In this document: one piece after another, positions 25,568 through 37,796 of the stretch
Layout: the number at the start of each line of letters is the position of its first letter
Numbering within the stretch: position 1 is the stretch's first letter
From: Rhodamnia argentea
Taxonomy: Eukaryota > Streptophyta > Magnoliopsida > Myrtales > Myrtaceae
Length of the DNA: 64,000 nt
Reading direction: 5' to 3'
Assembly: GCF_020921035.1 (NCBI RefSeq)
Contig: NC_063151.1
Coordinates: forward strand, 10,531,501 to 10,595,500
Program-made: the position numbers and the translations under genes
The notes under the pieces: model-generated
What the model saw: the letters and a program-made list of their open reading frames with translations, nothing else
What the model was told of the DNA's origin: nothing
Database searches by the model: none

Positions 25568-25700
25568 TTTTTTTTTTTTTTGGTTTATTCTATCTCTAAC
25601 TCTTATTGTTCTATCTTTTTGTAGAGAGCGGGAATCGAACCCCCATGATACTAGTGTTCCACCTCCCAATTCCTTTATCAGTAAGGCCACATGTCTATTT
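25568..25700 (-). mobile_element. tRNA-derived SINE
   Basis: Read on the minus strand, the head is tRNA-like: a box A-like TGGCCTTACTGATAAAGG and a perfect box B, GGTTCGATTCC, about 50 nt later. A short tail follows, ending in a poly(A) run (seen as a T run at 25568-25581). It is not a functional tRNA because the 5' end cannot pair with the sequence after the T arm. Confidence 0.75.
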
Positions 25701-26378
25701 AAATAGTTAATAATCAACTTCTTTAAAGCTAACGCAGGTTTACAACAAAAGTAATTTCCCTCGAATTTTCCAATACCAGCATCAAAGTTACGGACCAATC
25801 GCGTGAGCGAATTCGATAGACAATCGACCAAGTAAAAAGGGAAAGGAAAAAAAAAAACTTACTAGGGTGTAATATTGAGTCGCCAATTATAGGAAACGAA
25901 CAAAAGATTAGTCAATGATGGGATTTATCAAGGAATATTAGGAAGAATATAAAAAGCTTGCTTAAAACGGTGGTCTGACCAAAAATATCATCACCGTCCA
26001 ATTCTATCTTACCTTTTAGATTTCGCTAATCTCTATGCTCTTCCCTGTATATAAATCATACCCATCCTCAGCCTCATTCCAAAAAATCATCATCCATCCA
26101 TCGAACCTGTCACCTTCTTTTCGTCCACCCATTACCCTAAATCACCCAAATTCCCATCTCTGCAACACTGTTCACTCCCTCATTCCTGAAATCAGATCTT
26201 ATCTTACCGATTTTTGCAGTAAAGTTTGGATTTTTATTTGACTTTGGTGGCACAAAGACGAATCTTTACTTAGGTAAGGCCTGTGACTTTCATTTTTTGT
26301 TTTCCTCACAGAGAGAAGGGCAAGAAAAAAAAAAAATATACCCATCAATCTTTCGTCTGTTTAACCCCCCCAAAAACT
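25701..26378 (+). promoter_or_regulatory. Upstream region of the ARID-HMG gene with TATA box
   Basis: A good TATA box (TATATAAA) lies at 26048-26055, about 325 bp before the start codon, and is followed by pyrimidine-rich leader sequence. Transcription would start around 26080. The 25.7-26.0 kb part shows nothing else. Confidence 0.5.
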
Positions 26379-29300
26379 ATGTCCATGGCCATGGTTATAT
26401 CCCCCCAAAATCAACCTCTCTCCGAGAGCACAAATGGGCACCTGTCCGTGTCTTCAAGCTCCAAGGTTTACCCTCCTGCGACGGTCCAGTATGAGGAACT
26501 CGTACAAAGCTCGGAGCTTTTCTGGGAAAAGCTCAGGGCTTTCCACCAATCTTTTGGCACCAAATTCATGTAAGTTCTTGAGGTTCTGGAAGAACACATT
26601 GGTTTGCTGTTCTGGGTCTTGATTCTTGAGTGCAGGTCTCGCGGATTTTTGTCTTTCTGCTCGAAGTTGGCCGGTTCTCTTTTCTTTTACCTGATTATGT
26701 TTTCCTGATTTTGGTTTATGGCTGGGTTTAGTTTGTGCCTTTTTCCTCATTTTGAAAGTTAGTGTCAGATTTAAGCTCTTAGAGATGGTGCATGCATGCA
26801 GATTTACCCTGTTGGCTCAGAGAGAGATCGTGGTTGCCAAAGACCCGAGGGTTGGTCTTAGATAGATTTGTTTTGCATGTAGTTTTTGGTGTCGTGGTGA
26901 ATTCTATCTTCGCCACTTCACAAAGCGCGGTTTCTGTTTCGAGGTCTAACAAATATCGTCTACAATCTGGCTGACATATGATAAACCTCTCACATTTGGT
27001 TGAGCAATTGCAGTTTTGAGGAGAGTCTTTTCACTGGCAACTTGTTTTGATTGTTTGTTAACTGATGCAACTGTCGAAGTGATGAATAAGAAGGCTATGA
27101 TTGCCTTATGGCGGTATCATTATTTTAATCTGCATTTGGGTAAAGAAAGAGAATTAATGTCATTTGGAGCAGTTAATTGCCAACGGAAGTTCTTTTATGC
27201 TCGTGTCGGTGATGTTAATGTGCGCAGATGTTACCTTTGTAAGTGGATCTGGGCTAGTTTTCGGTAATTTCTTGATGACGTTATCATCGTGATTTTCCAT
27301 GCTCCATATCAGGCTGATCTGCTTCTCTAAGTACCTTTCCCTAGCTCAACATCTTACCTCATATCTTGTGTGGGGCTATCTTTGCTTATGATCAGACCAT
27401 GAATGTAAATTGTGAGGAGTTTCCATTGCAATTTCCTTACGAAAAGTTTCCTATTACGAAGCGTCCGATCTGTATTAGCATGATATGTTAAGCACTATAG
27501 ATTGCAAGTTTGCTCTGGTACTGCTTTAAGAGAGCTTTTTCCATGGTGGAGAATACACAAATGAAATTATTAGCTCATCGAATGGCTTATTATTATCAAA
27601 TAACGTCTAAAATCTGACTGACATATGATAAACCTCTTTCAACTCCTTGCAGGAGAGTTGTCTTTTCCTTTCCTTTTTTTGTGTGCACGTGCGCGGGTGT
27701 GTCTGGTTTAAGAAATTGCCGTTTTGAGAAGCGTCTTTTCACTGGCAACTTGTTTTGATGGTTCAACTGATGCAACTGTCGAATTGATGAATAAGAAGGC
27801 TATTATTGCCATATGGCAGTATCATTATTTTAATCTGCATTTGGGTAATGAAAGAGGATTAATGTCATTTGGAGCAGTTAATTGCGAACGGAAGTTCTTT
27901 TATGCTCGTGTCAGTGATGTTATTGTGCGTAGATGTTACCGTTATAAGTGGATCTGGTTAGATATCGTTAATTTCTTGATGACATTATCATCGTGATTTG
28001 CCATGCAAGAGCTCTCAGATACATACTAAATCTAGCTTTTGCTTCATTTCAAGGCTGATCTGTTTCTCTAAGTACCTTTCCCTAGCTCCACATCTTACCT
28101 CATACCTTGTGTGGGGCTATCTTTGCTTATGATCAGACCATGAATGTAAACAGCGAGGAGTTTCCATTGCAGTTTCCTTACAAAAAGATTCCTAATATCA
28201 AGCGTCCGATATGTATTAGCATGATAATGTTGAGCGCTATAGGTTGCAAGTCTGCTCTGGTACTGCTTTAAGAGAGCTTTTCTGCTGCGGAGAATATACA
28301 AATGAAATTATTAGCTCATTGAATGGCTTAGTATTATCATCCTTTTTGTGATTCTGTTTATTTTTTTCTTTGATTTTCATATATCTTGCGACACATACAT
28401 TTCTAAAATCATTACGAAGTACATCTACATAGGAATGAGGAGAATGGCATAATCAATTTCATAATATAATTCACGCAGGGTTCCTACGGTTGGAGGCAAG
28501 GCTCTTGATCTGCATCTCCTTTTTGTGGAGGTGACATGGCGTGGTGGTCTTGAAAAGGTATGGATTCTACGCTTGTTTCCTTCTCCCAAGTACTGCATGA
28601 TTTGAATTTTAATACGTCAGTTGGAAACTACTAGGGCACCTGTTCTTGGACCTTATGCAGCTTTCATTTAGTTCTTGAAAGTCTAAGCACATTCAACAAT
28701 TAATTATGAGTGATTCATTCTTGTTTTTATTATTTTGTTATGGTTGGATCATGACTCACAAGATGCTCCATTAAAGTTGATGACTTTATTTGATCTTGTT
28801 TGGGAGTGTGCCACCAGTGGCTAGATGTATTAGCTCCCCCAATTTCATTAACTTTTGACAGGTGATCAAAGATCGTAAATGGAAGGAAGTGATTGTGGTG
28901 TTCAACTTCCCAACGACAATAACCAGTGCATCATTTGTTTTGCGAAAGTACTATATGTCATTGCTTTATCACTTTGAGCAGGTCTATTACTTCCACAGAC
29001 AAGCCCCTTCGCATTCAGCTGCAGGTGCTTTCTGCTGTGAATAGTGATTTTTCACTCTATTTAGAATGTCATTTCTGAAAGGTTTTGAATCATATTCATG
29101 CAGATCCTGAAAGCGGGAATGAGGTTGAGGGGTCAGTGGGCCAGAACAATGTAGTGTCCACGAGCTTCATGTCTAGTCAAGGTATGGGCTTCTGTTTTTG
29201 AGATGATGGCTTCATTTTGATTATATCATGCTTATCAATTGGTTGATAAGGACAGATTAGTTGAAAGGAACAACGGCAAGGGGATGGCATGATATGGTAG

Positions 29301-31651
29301 TGGTCTGAGGAGGAGAGTGAGGTGTGAGAAAAGGCAAAAGTAATAAGGAAAAAGGAAAAACCAAATTGACAAAGATAGGAAGTAGGAGCAGCTGGGTTAT
29401 TTACAGAAGAATCTGCTGTGTAGTCCGTGAAGAAATTCTTCTGTTGAGGTTCTTATGACAAGGAAAAAAAAAAAAAACTGTTTACTTTCCTGTCTGGTCA
29501 AGAAAGAGTCAGAGACCTATTGGTTTCTCCTTTCGAGGAACCTACATATTTTGGGCAATTTTGAACTATCATGATGGCATGGCGAGTTCAAATTAGATTG
29601 TCTAAATTGCTGCATTGAACAGTTTTGGAGCTTAAAATCACAGGTGGCACTTATGGTTTATGATGTTTTGCTGCTGACCTGGACATGGATAAGGTTATGG
29701 TCATTCTTAGTTGCTTTTTGCTAAGCTCTTATGCAAGTTAATCACATGTGTTGGGAAATATAAGTGTCAGTGTTGCCGTGAGCTGAATGTAAGTGTATTT
29801 ATAGGTTATTCCCTTATGTCTGATGTTCTTATGCCAGATAAGCATGATAGATATCATCCGCTTACAAGTTTCATTAGGTTGGTAGTTACCTGTGCAGAGA
29901 GCATCTCTTTCTTCAAGCGCCTAAAATGAGATTTTAGCTGTTTGCGTTGCTTGTTGATTCCTCAACTAGGGCTCTGCCAAATTTGGAAAAAAAGGTTTTG
30001 TTAATGAAGTGCCGCTTGACATATGTCAAGCAACTAATCGACCAAAAAAAAAAAAAAAGAAATATGTTATGCAACTCAATGCGGAAATATTGCAATTTGC
30101 GAGACACTGTTTGTCCTTTTGAGATGCACAATCAGTGTTTGGAAAATCAAAGTATATTAAGCATATTCAACAAAAGATGTGGAGGCGCTTTTTAAAATTA
30201 ACTTCTCCCCCTTCTGGTGTTGCAACTTATTTTAGGTCTCGTGGCATTGTGTTACTTAACTCGGACGAGGCCCAGAAACGTTTCTCTTTCTGCTCTTGGT
30301 AAATTGGTTACAATTTCTAAGCAGCTGTACTTGTTTAGCCAGGTGATGATCTGGTGACCCTTTTTTGTGTGCAGGAAATTCGAAACTGCATCCTGGCTCT
30401 TCAGTAACTGGGTTCATCGATGGGAAATTCGATAATGGGTACCTTGTTTCGGTGAATTTGGGTAATCATGAACTGAAAGGGGTCCTGTATCATATTCCCC
30501 AGGTAATGCACATGTCTCAGAGTGCTCTTCCTTCAGAAGTTCCTACCCGAAGGAAACGGAGAAGATCGCGGATGAAATTACGCGACCCTTTTCGCCCCAA
30601 GTCCAACAGGAGCGGTTACAATTTCTTCTTTGCTGAGCATTATGCTAGGCTAAAGCCTCAGTACTATGGCCGCGAGAGAGCCATCAGCAAGAAGATTGGG
30701 TATCTGTGGAATAACCTTACAGAGGCTGAAAAGCAGGTGCTAATTATACGCTACATTTATTACGTCCCTCTCCTTCCTGTCGTTTGCTCCATGTGTGTGC
30801 TTGCGTGTCATGCAATAACTTTCTAAAGAGGAATATTACGTGGATGCATGACATCCTAAAATAGATGCTGATTGTGAGGTTTTGGTCGGACAGCTGAGAT
30901 AATTTTGGATGCCTCAGATTTTCTTTTTTGGTCTTCCTCTTTTGTCTGATTTTACTATGCCTTACCATTGTCCCTCTCTTTCAATATCTACTGTCTCTGC
31001 TCATTTGGCAGTAAGAAAATTACATCCACATATCAAAAGCTAGTCGCCACAGGTATCCTGTGACATTAACCTTTTTTTTTTTGTGGTTGAACACATGGTA
31101 TTCACCGCTCACTATAGTTAGGAAATTGGTAATAACTGTCGTCCTGGCTGTTTGGCGACTGATTTGCAGCATAACACATTTTTTTATGAATCTTACGTGG
31201 ATATGTGTATAGAACAATGTTTGTGCGGTATATACGGATGTCGAGATACATGTACGTTTCTGATGTATTTAGGAAAAACTTCTACCCCGGAATAGTAAGA
31301 AGAAAAAGCTTGCCCTTCCAGCAGTGGTATCGGATCGATGATGTGCATTTAGCATCTACACTAACCACTTTAAATGCATACTTTTTGTTGCACTAATGGC
31401 GTTTTGTTTGTGAAAATTTCTTGTCACGCGCATGATGATGTAGTGAACTTGTAAACGCAAGACGTGTCTTGCGCATGCTTTCTCCGGCGGCTAATGAAGC
31501 GGATCACTTGCTCTAGTCATCGCCTCTAAAGCTTTTTCCCTTTCTGTTGCCGCAGGTTTATCAGGAGAAAGGCGTGAGGGACAAGGAGAGGTACAAATCC
31601 GAGATGCAGGAATACCGGTCATCTCAGGGTTTGAATGTCAGCAAAGTTTAG
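26379..31651 (+). CDS. ARID and HMG-box DNA-binding protein (plant ARID-HMGB group)
   Basis: Six exons: 26379-26569, 28479-28557, 28862-29024, 29104-29181, 30375-30736 and 31556-31651 (969 nt, 322 residues). This plant-specific nuclear group (HMGB9/10/11/15 in Arabidopsis) binds AT-rich DNA through ARID and bends it through the HMG box. Residues about 35-130 are ARID: VQSSELFWEKLRAFHQSFGT, VPTVGGKALDLHLLFVEVTW, FNFPTTITSASFVLRKYYMS. A middle region (HPGSSVTGFIDGKFDNGYLV) is shared by the group. A basic stretch (RRKRRRSRMK) precedes the HMG box at about 241-316 (RPKSNRSGYNFFFAEHYARL, YLWNNLTEAEKQVYQEKG, KERYKSEMQEY). Length fits HMGB9/10/11. Intron 1 is long (1.9 kb) and holds a tandem duplication. 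Orthology to one member is not settled. Confidence 0.93.
26950..27597 (+). repeat. Intronic tandem duplication, unit A
   Basis: The first of two diverged copies inside intron 1 of the ARID-HMG gene. Both contain CTTTTCACTGGCAACTTGTTTTGAT, GATGCAACTGTCGAA, TGTGTGGGGCTATCTTTGCTTATGATCAGACCATGAATGTAAA and TACTGCTTTAAGAGAGCTTTT, in the same order and orientation. Confidence 0.85.
27602..28340 (+). repeat. Intronic tandem duplication, unit B
   Basis: The second copy of the intron 1 unit. It is about 90 bp longer than unit A because of small insertions, including the TGTGTGCACGTGCGCGGGTGTG tract near 27680 and extra sequence near 28005-28050. It ends about 140 bp before exon 2. Confidence 0.85.
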
Positions 31652-33229
31652 GCTTCTAGGTTACTCTAGCTAGGCTTAGGCAATCCATGTTCTAGGGAAG
31701 GCCGAATTTTTGCGCTCTGTTCCTTTTCTCGGGCTTTGTCGGACATGCATCCTTTCGGTAGCATATGTAGATCACATCTGCGTGCCTATGCACGTCTGTT
31801 GTTAAGGAAACAGACTCTCATGTTTTGTCGATGTGGACGTCGTGCATGTGGTGTCGGGCTCGGTTTTCTGCTTTATCGCGGGTTGATAAGAACTGCTGAC
31901 TGAATCTCTTACTTTGAGCTAAGCTTGTAATATATTTTGGTGAAGTTTTAGTTTACTTGGAGCTTTGGTGCGTATGGTGACTGTTTTTTCTTCTTCGGAA
32001 AATGAAGCTTTTTTTTTTTTTGGGACTTATTTTTTCTATATCTAGTTGAAACCAGAAGTTAGACTAGATAAAGTTTGGAATTGCTGATACCGATTTGATT
32101 TTGCTTGTATTGTTTACAAAAACTAAAGAAATAAAAAATATTTTCATCGTCCATAAGGAAGTATTAAAGACATAAATTGCTATCAATAATAAAAATATGT
32201 TTTATTAATTCATTATTGTAAATGATGTAAATAATCGACTTTAGAAAATATTATTTAAATTATTTATTTTTCGCGAAACAGATGTTTCGATCCATTTGAA
32301 TTTAGATTGAATTGAAGATAATTGATCTAATTAAAGATAAGTAGGTTCACTTGCAAGAGTTAATTTTCTTATTCAGTGTGATAAAATTTATTCTTGTCTT
32401 GAAAATACTCCTCCCATAATTTCTAATTTGTGGATTTATGTATCGATTTCTTGATCTTCTATTTGAATTTATTGAGAAGATAAATCTCCTCACGCAAAAT
32501 TTGATTTTTAAATTATCTATCATGTTGAGAGTAGCAATGAAAGCTATCTCTTTTCTTCTTTGAAATACTATTAATCCCCTAGGATAGAAAAATTATCTTA
32601 TCCCTTTCACATGTTTGATTCATGCTCTGCATATTGCAAGTATTCTCTCTTTCTTCTCTTGTTTGGTTGGAAGGAGAGTGTTTTGTATTCTATTGTTTCT
32701 TTTTCCTACTATTCTATTACTTGTGAAATTCTGCGAAAAGTAAATTTCTTTTGCTCACGGCAAAAAAAAAAATAAGAAAGGTTTCCCTACTAAAGGGTCG
32801 ATATAAGTGAAAATTGAAGTGGTTAAAATGAAAATATTTTATTTTACTGATTATGTAAAGTGATATAAGCCATTATTTTTATGAGGATATTTTCAAAATT
32901 ATTCATTTTTCGCTCAACAAATGGAGCGATCGGGTAATCTCCGAACCAAACTATCGCATATCTCGACTAATTCACTTCCCCAAGACGATCTTTAAAGGCA
33001 CATTTCTATGCATCGGCCGACAACTAACCCTCTCAACTGGCCCAAAAAATGTGGTTCTTTTTCACTCACACCATATAATAATGTCTGTTTCAACATGTAC
33101 CCCAATCTTTGACCAAAAAAAAAAATATGTACCCCAATCGGCTGAGATTATGACCAAACATGGACTTTTGAGCCGGTGTTGTCAAAAGCTTATTCCAGTC
33201 AACATAATGTCTCCACAGTCCATTTTTAG
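31652..33229. other. ARID-HMG 3' flank and AT-rich intergenic DNA
   Basis: Probable 3' UTR to about 31950, then AT-rich DNA. MITE-like ends (ATTTTTCGCGAAACAGATG-type words) near 32270 and 32910 suggest decayed members of the short TIR family seen at 23455-23716. No gene. Confidence 0.4.
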
Positions 33230-34065
33230 GTCAAAATCTAGGAAATTGGCATTTAGGAAACCCTAGAATCTCGTTGACCAGATCTTTATTTCCGAACATA
33301 TCTTACAATATAAATTGCACTTAAGAAAACAAATCTCCAAATTTTATTTCAAGAGAGATCTTGGGAGATTGATAGATTTCAAAATCTAAATTCAAACACA
33401 AAAAATTAATATTTTTATCCCCAATATACAGTTCAAGCGAAAATCCTAGTTTTTTTTTTTTTTGTGGAAATCCCTCCCTCCTTCCCTGCAGCTTTGTTCC
33501 AGAAAGAGAGGAATTTTTTTTTTATCTTTACCTATGAAAGATGAAGCTACCGAAAAGTCAAGAAATAGAGTTGAAAAAACAAGTCATTTATTGAAAGATA
33601 AGGAGTTGAATGTGATAATTAAATTTTCCTTAGAAGCAGTTAAAAAATCTAAGTCTTGATTCTTTGTCCTCTCTTTAGCTCTCCCACTTCTTCTCTTTCT
33701 TTCCGGCTTTGATCATACCTCTTCGCTGCTTCATCTTCTCTTCTTCTTCTTTCTATCAGCTCAGTTGGTAGTCTTTATCAGAAAAAAAAGGGAAAATCCC
33801 ATCTTTGCCATCTCTTCTCGTTCACAGAAGAGATCAACCCTCGATCAGGTGAGTTCCAAACTTTTCGTCTCGGCTAATTTTATGTGCTCTTGATCTTATA
33901 TGCCTCGTTGTCTTGCTGTTTAGAACATTTCGGATTCAAGTCGATTTTTTTTTCTCCTTGTCATCACAAGTTGTGTGCTCATGATTTCAACCTTCGTTTT
34001 AGTTACGTCTCTTTACGTCTTTTTTTTTATCTGGGTTCAGTTTTTTTAATTAGGGTTTTCTATCA
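33230..34065 (+). other. Upstream region and probable leader intron of the C2H2 gene
   Basis: This stretch is duplicated at 38300-39157, upstream of the decayed copy. A donor-like AG|GTGAGTTCC follows GATCAACCCTCGATC at about 33848. An acceptor-like CTGGGTTCAG ends at about 34040, so a 5' UTR intron is likely. Confidence 0.5.
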
Positions 34066-35661
34066 ATGGATGAAGATCAGGATACTCAGTTGTGTCTAGA
34101 CTTTCACGACAAGGAGAAGGACAACGCCGGAGAGAACAAGCCGGTCGATCTCACGAAAGGGAGGTTGTACATAAAGCTGAAGATGCCGACGGCGGTCAAT
34201 TGGTCTAATGCTGAAGAAACCAGCATGCATGGCAACGACGATCAATTAAAGACCAGGAAGGTTTATGTCTGCGATTTCTGCAATAAAACGTTCAGTACAG
34301 GAAAAGGATTGGGAGGCCACAAGAGGATTCACACGCAAGCAAGCAAGAGACATCACCGATTTCCCCACAAGAAGATTTACAAACCCAAGCTCAAGAAGAG
34401 TGCTGGTGTCGACGAGCCTAAGGATGATTCCGATGCAACTTGTGCGATCTGTGGGAAGACTTTCCCTTCGATGAAGTCCTTGTTTGGGCACATGAGATCC
34501 CACCCTGAGAGGGAGTGGAGGGGAATTCATCCCCCTACGAGGTCAAACCGCAGCATGTTGGTCGCTGTACTGGAGTCCGCCGCTGGCACTTGCGGGGTTC
34601 GTGATGGGGATCCTGATGATACTAGCCAGATATCATCGCCAGCTCCGCGATCCACATCGGAGTGGGGGGTCATTGGCAAGAGGAGAAATAAACTGTCCTC
34701 CACTGTTGACGACTTCCCGGGTTTGTCTTCGAGTCCGGTTCGGTCTGATTGGGTATCTAGTGACCTGGAGCTAGAAGCTAGTGATAACCTCTTGTTGCTT
34801 GCTAAAGGGAATCACCCTTTTAGCAATCCATCAAGCACAACTGGCCCAGAAAGCAAGTCGGCTCGAGGCAATAATTGCAATGCCGAGAAGGTGATAAAGG
34901 GCGAGTACGAAGATGCTCGAGCCTGTCCCGAATTGGTCAGCATGTCCAAGATGCAAAAGATGGAGTCATCCCCATCTGATAAGAAAGTGAAGAAAGTGAA
35001 TTCAGCCTATAAAACAAAAGTGAGAGAGGGCAAAGGCAAGGAGAAGATGGACGAGTTTCAAGGTTGTGATGATGACAAAGGATACAGTCACGAGAGGAGT
35101 AATGTAGCTGATGATGACAAAGGATACAGTCATGAGAGGAGTAATGTAGCTGAGTCGAATTGTAAGGATGGTGAATACAAAGTGACACAGGATCAGGTTG
35201 AGCTAAATACTCCCTTTGAGAAGGGAAACATTGCAAAGAAGAAAAGGAAGCGATTGCCCGGAAATTCGGAAGCAGGAGCAGATGGCATTGCTCGGTGCAT
35301 TAGCCGTAGCCGGAAGATTTCCCAGACATCTGAGAGGTTTAAGTGTAACATATGCGATAAATCATTCTCGACCCACCAAGGCTTGGGTGGTCACATGTCC
35401 AGCCACAACAAGGTCACCATCAAGAAGAGCCGAAGTGGAGATGATCATGAAGGATCTGCATCGGTGGATCAAGAAGCCGATGAGTTCAGATCAATCGCTG
35501 CAACCGCGACCCAAGAACCGGAGGATGATGGCAGCGCAGATGCCAAATGCTATGGAGACAGCGGAGATGGCCCACCCTCGGTGCAGGCATCGGGTCGCAA
35601 GATGCTTGCCATTGACCTCAACAAGCTTCCGCCTACGGAGCAGGATGAGCAAGAGGGATGA
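34066..35661 (+). CDS. C2H2 zinc-finger protein with C-terminal EAR motif (ZAT-like)
   Basis: A single-exon gene of 531 residues. Three C2H2 fingers are visible: about residue 66 (VCDFCNKTFSTGKGLGGHKR, then IH), about 125 (CAICGKTFPSMKSLFGHMRS, then H) and about 425 (KCNICDKSFSTHQGLGGHMS, then SH). The plant QALGGH signature is altered to KGLGGH and QGLGGH, and in the middle finger to SLFGH. The C-terminus carries an EAR repression motif (IDLNKLPP, about residue 515). It is therefore probably a nuclear transcriptional repressor recruiting TOPLESS-type co-repressors. Lysine-rich segments (KKVKKVNS, KKKRKRLPG) may be nuclear signals. An in-frame 42-bp direct repeat sits in the linker. A decayed tandem copy lies 5 kb downstream. 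Targets unknown. Confidence 0.92.
   Translation: MDEDQDTQLCLDFHDKEKDNAGENKPVDLTKGRLYIKLKMPTAVNWSNAEETSMHGNDDQLKTRKVYVCDFCNKTFSTGKGLGGHKRIHTQASKRHHRFPHKKIYKPKLKKSAGVDEPKDDSDATCAICGKTFPSMKSLFGHMRSHPEREWRGIHPPTRSNRSMLVAVLESAAGTCGVRDGDPDDTSQISSPAPRSTSEWGVIGKRRNKLSSTVDDFPGLSSSPVRSDWVSSDLELEASDNLLLLAKGNHPFSNPSSTTGPESKSARGNNCNAEKVIKGEYEDARACPELVSMSKMQKMESSPSDKKVKKVNSAYKTKVREGKGKEKMDEFQGCDDDKGYSHERSNVADDDKGYSHERSNVAESNCKDGEYKVTQDQVELNTPFEKGNIAKKKRKRLPGNSEAGADGIARCISRSRKISQTSERFKCNICDKSFSTHQGLGGHMSSHNKVTIKKSRSGDDHEGSASVDQEADEFRSIAATATQEPEDDGSADAKCYGDSGDGPPSVQASGRKMLAIDLNKLPPTEQDEQEG
35068..35151 (+). repeat. In-frame 42-bp direct repeat in the C2H2 gene
   Basis: Two adjacent 42-bp units (35068-35109 and 35110-35151) differ by about one base and encode DDDKGYSHERSNVA twice. 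It looks like a recent slippage or unequal-crossover duplication in a linker between fingers two and three. Confidence 0.95.
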
Positions 35662-36935
35662 TGGTTCTCTCTTGACTGTAAGTATGGCTTCATCTTCAAT
35701 TGGCTGTATATCCATGTTCTTGCAAGCTTAACAGCTCACAAACAAGTATCAGTCAAATGAGAATAGTTTGATATTTCCTTAGGAACTCTTGATAATTAGG
35801 GCTTGGAGGTCAGTGCAAATAAACTAGCTAGTTTCTTCCTCTTCTCATATGGTTTTTTGGGTCTCTTCTTGAATGTGGAGTAATCATGGATCGAGTCCTT
35901 CATCGTTGCAAGCCTTTCTCCAACAACGTAGGGCAAAGCATGATGGCTGGTAAAGAGTGAGAGATGAAGGAGGTTTCAAGAGGGTTTTCCTTTTTTTTTT
36001 TTCAATTCGGTCAAAGTCATTGAATCTCTGTAGTCGGTGTATGATTCTTAATAGATATGCTTTATGTGTACTGAGACTTAGAGCAATTAAACAAAAGATA
36101 GTTTTCTAATGTCTATTTCATGAGATCAAATCAAAGCCAGTATGAGACATTCTCATGCACGTATTGTATGAGACATTTTCTTCGATTTTTTGTGCTGAAA
36201 ATAAGGACAAATAAATTTCTTTCATGTTCGTCGTTACGCGCTGAGATGACGTGTAATCTCACTCGACTTAATAATCGAGTTTAATCAGGAAATTGGAAGG
36301 TAAGCAACCTCCTTTTATTAGTCGAGACAACGATATCCGCTATCTTATGTACCGGAATTAAAGTGATGATGGATGTTGATGAAGATAAGGTTGCTGAAGT
36401 ATAATTACATCGATCATATGTGTATCAATTTCGGGTTCTTCGTGATATTAACCCTAGTTTCAAATTGTCCTAATGTTGAAGTAAGTGAATTTATTCAGCT
36501 TAATATCATTTATTCTTACGGAAAAGATCACTTGTCTCAAATCTGCTATCTGTTTCATTTTTTTTTTTGAATCTTTATTTCTACTTCAATTGTAGGATTT
36601 TCAGATTTCCTATTAAATGTATTTGAGATAAATCAGTTTCCAAATGAGATCATTCATGCAATAAGCTTTATTTCACATAATTTATGACTTCTATAACTCT
36701 TTTACTTTGTAATCAAGTATATTCTGGTTCAATCTCCCCGTATTATTAGGTCTACTTCATTTTTCCATTGTTAAAAATTAAATGATTTCTTATTACTCAA
36801 TTCAAGAGTCATCTTTAAAATAAGCTATATATCATTCCTGTAGAAATCTACTCCAAAATGTTTTTCTCTTTATCCATTTTGTAAAGGAGTTGATAAAACT
36901 ACATAAATTGCTGAAACATTACTTTTAAACTGGCA
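35662..36935. other. C2H2 3' flank and AT-rich intergenic DNA
   Basis: Probable 3' UTR for several hundred bases, then AT-rich DNA. No gene or clear repeat. Confidence 0.4.
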
Positions 36936-36939
36936 TATG

Positions 36940-37400
36940 CTTTTTCGACCCAAAAAAAATTGGGATACACATGAATGAGGGACCAGAGTTTCGCACTATA
37001 AGGCACACAATGTGGCTTGTAAAATAGAATAAGATAGACAAAAGGACACCTGGAGTGTCAATATTTATGTACGGCACTAATTTTAGTACAAATATTTTTT
37101 TTGGATCACTTATGTGCCAAATCTTAGAAAAAAGGTCACTTAAATGCCAATTCTGACAAAAAACGATCACTTAAGTGTCAATTCCGGCCAAACATTACAC
37201 GTGGCATTTTTTTATTAATTTTTTAATATTATGTAGAATTTTTAAAAAAGGTCAGTCCACATGGCATACTCGTGTTAATTTTTTTTTAAAAAAATTTATT
37301 CCACGTGGACGCCACGCGGACTTTTAAACTAAAAATTAAGTTAAATCTTTTTAAAAGTCAAAATTAAACAGAAAAATAACCTGAAAGATCAAAAAATAAA
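36940..37400. mobile_element. Partial MULE-like element arm
   Basis: It carries the repeated phrase TCACTTAAGTGCCAATTCnGnC and the CACGTGGCAT/CCACGTGGA words found at the ends of the TIR element at 41090-41830. Only one arm is clear, so it is probably a truncated or half element. Confidence 0.45.
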
Positions 37401-37433
37401 AAATAAAAATGGAAAAAAAACGTTGCAGCTCAC

Positions 37434-37796
37434 TCAAGTGGTTGTCGACTTTTTCTCTTTGCTCATATTGATGGTCAAGACATGGGAATCTCCATCCAAC
37501 ACCCCATTTTCAGTAAGACTGATCCGATATGGTCCGAAGCTGAAGAGAGAATGGGAAGTGAGGAAGGATATAAAGAGACTTATGATTGTTCTTGAGCTGC
37601 CTCTGTAGTAGAACTCTTGATAGGAGGTGCCAGTACCGCCGACCAGAGAAGCATGTCCGGCCACATCACAAACATAATTAGCTCCTCCTAGAATAGTTTC
37701 GCGTAGCCAAGGTGTATACCGAGTTGAATGCCTCATGTTTGCAACTTCAAGAAGCTCTTTCTCTTGTTTCTGATTATGCCAAAAAAATTTTAACAA
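37434..37796 (-). other. Unidentified open frame
   Basis: A 120-codon open frame on the minus strand with balanced composition (MRHSTRYTPWLRETILGGAN and further). I recognise no domain. It lies between repeats and overlaps a 94-bp tandem duplication at its 5' end. It could be a captured gene fragment or chance. Confidence 0.2.

Noticed and set aside
25620..25690. Possible second tRNA gene
   Set aside because: Box B is perfect, but the 5' end cannot form an acceptor stem with the 3' side and a poly(A) tail follows, so it was called a SINE.
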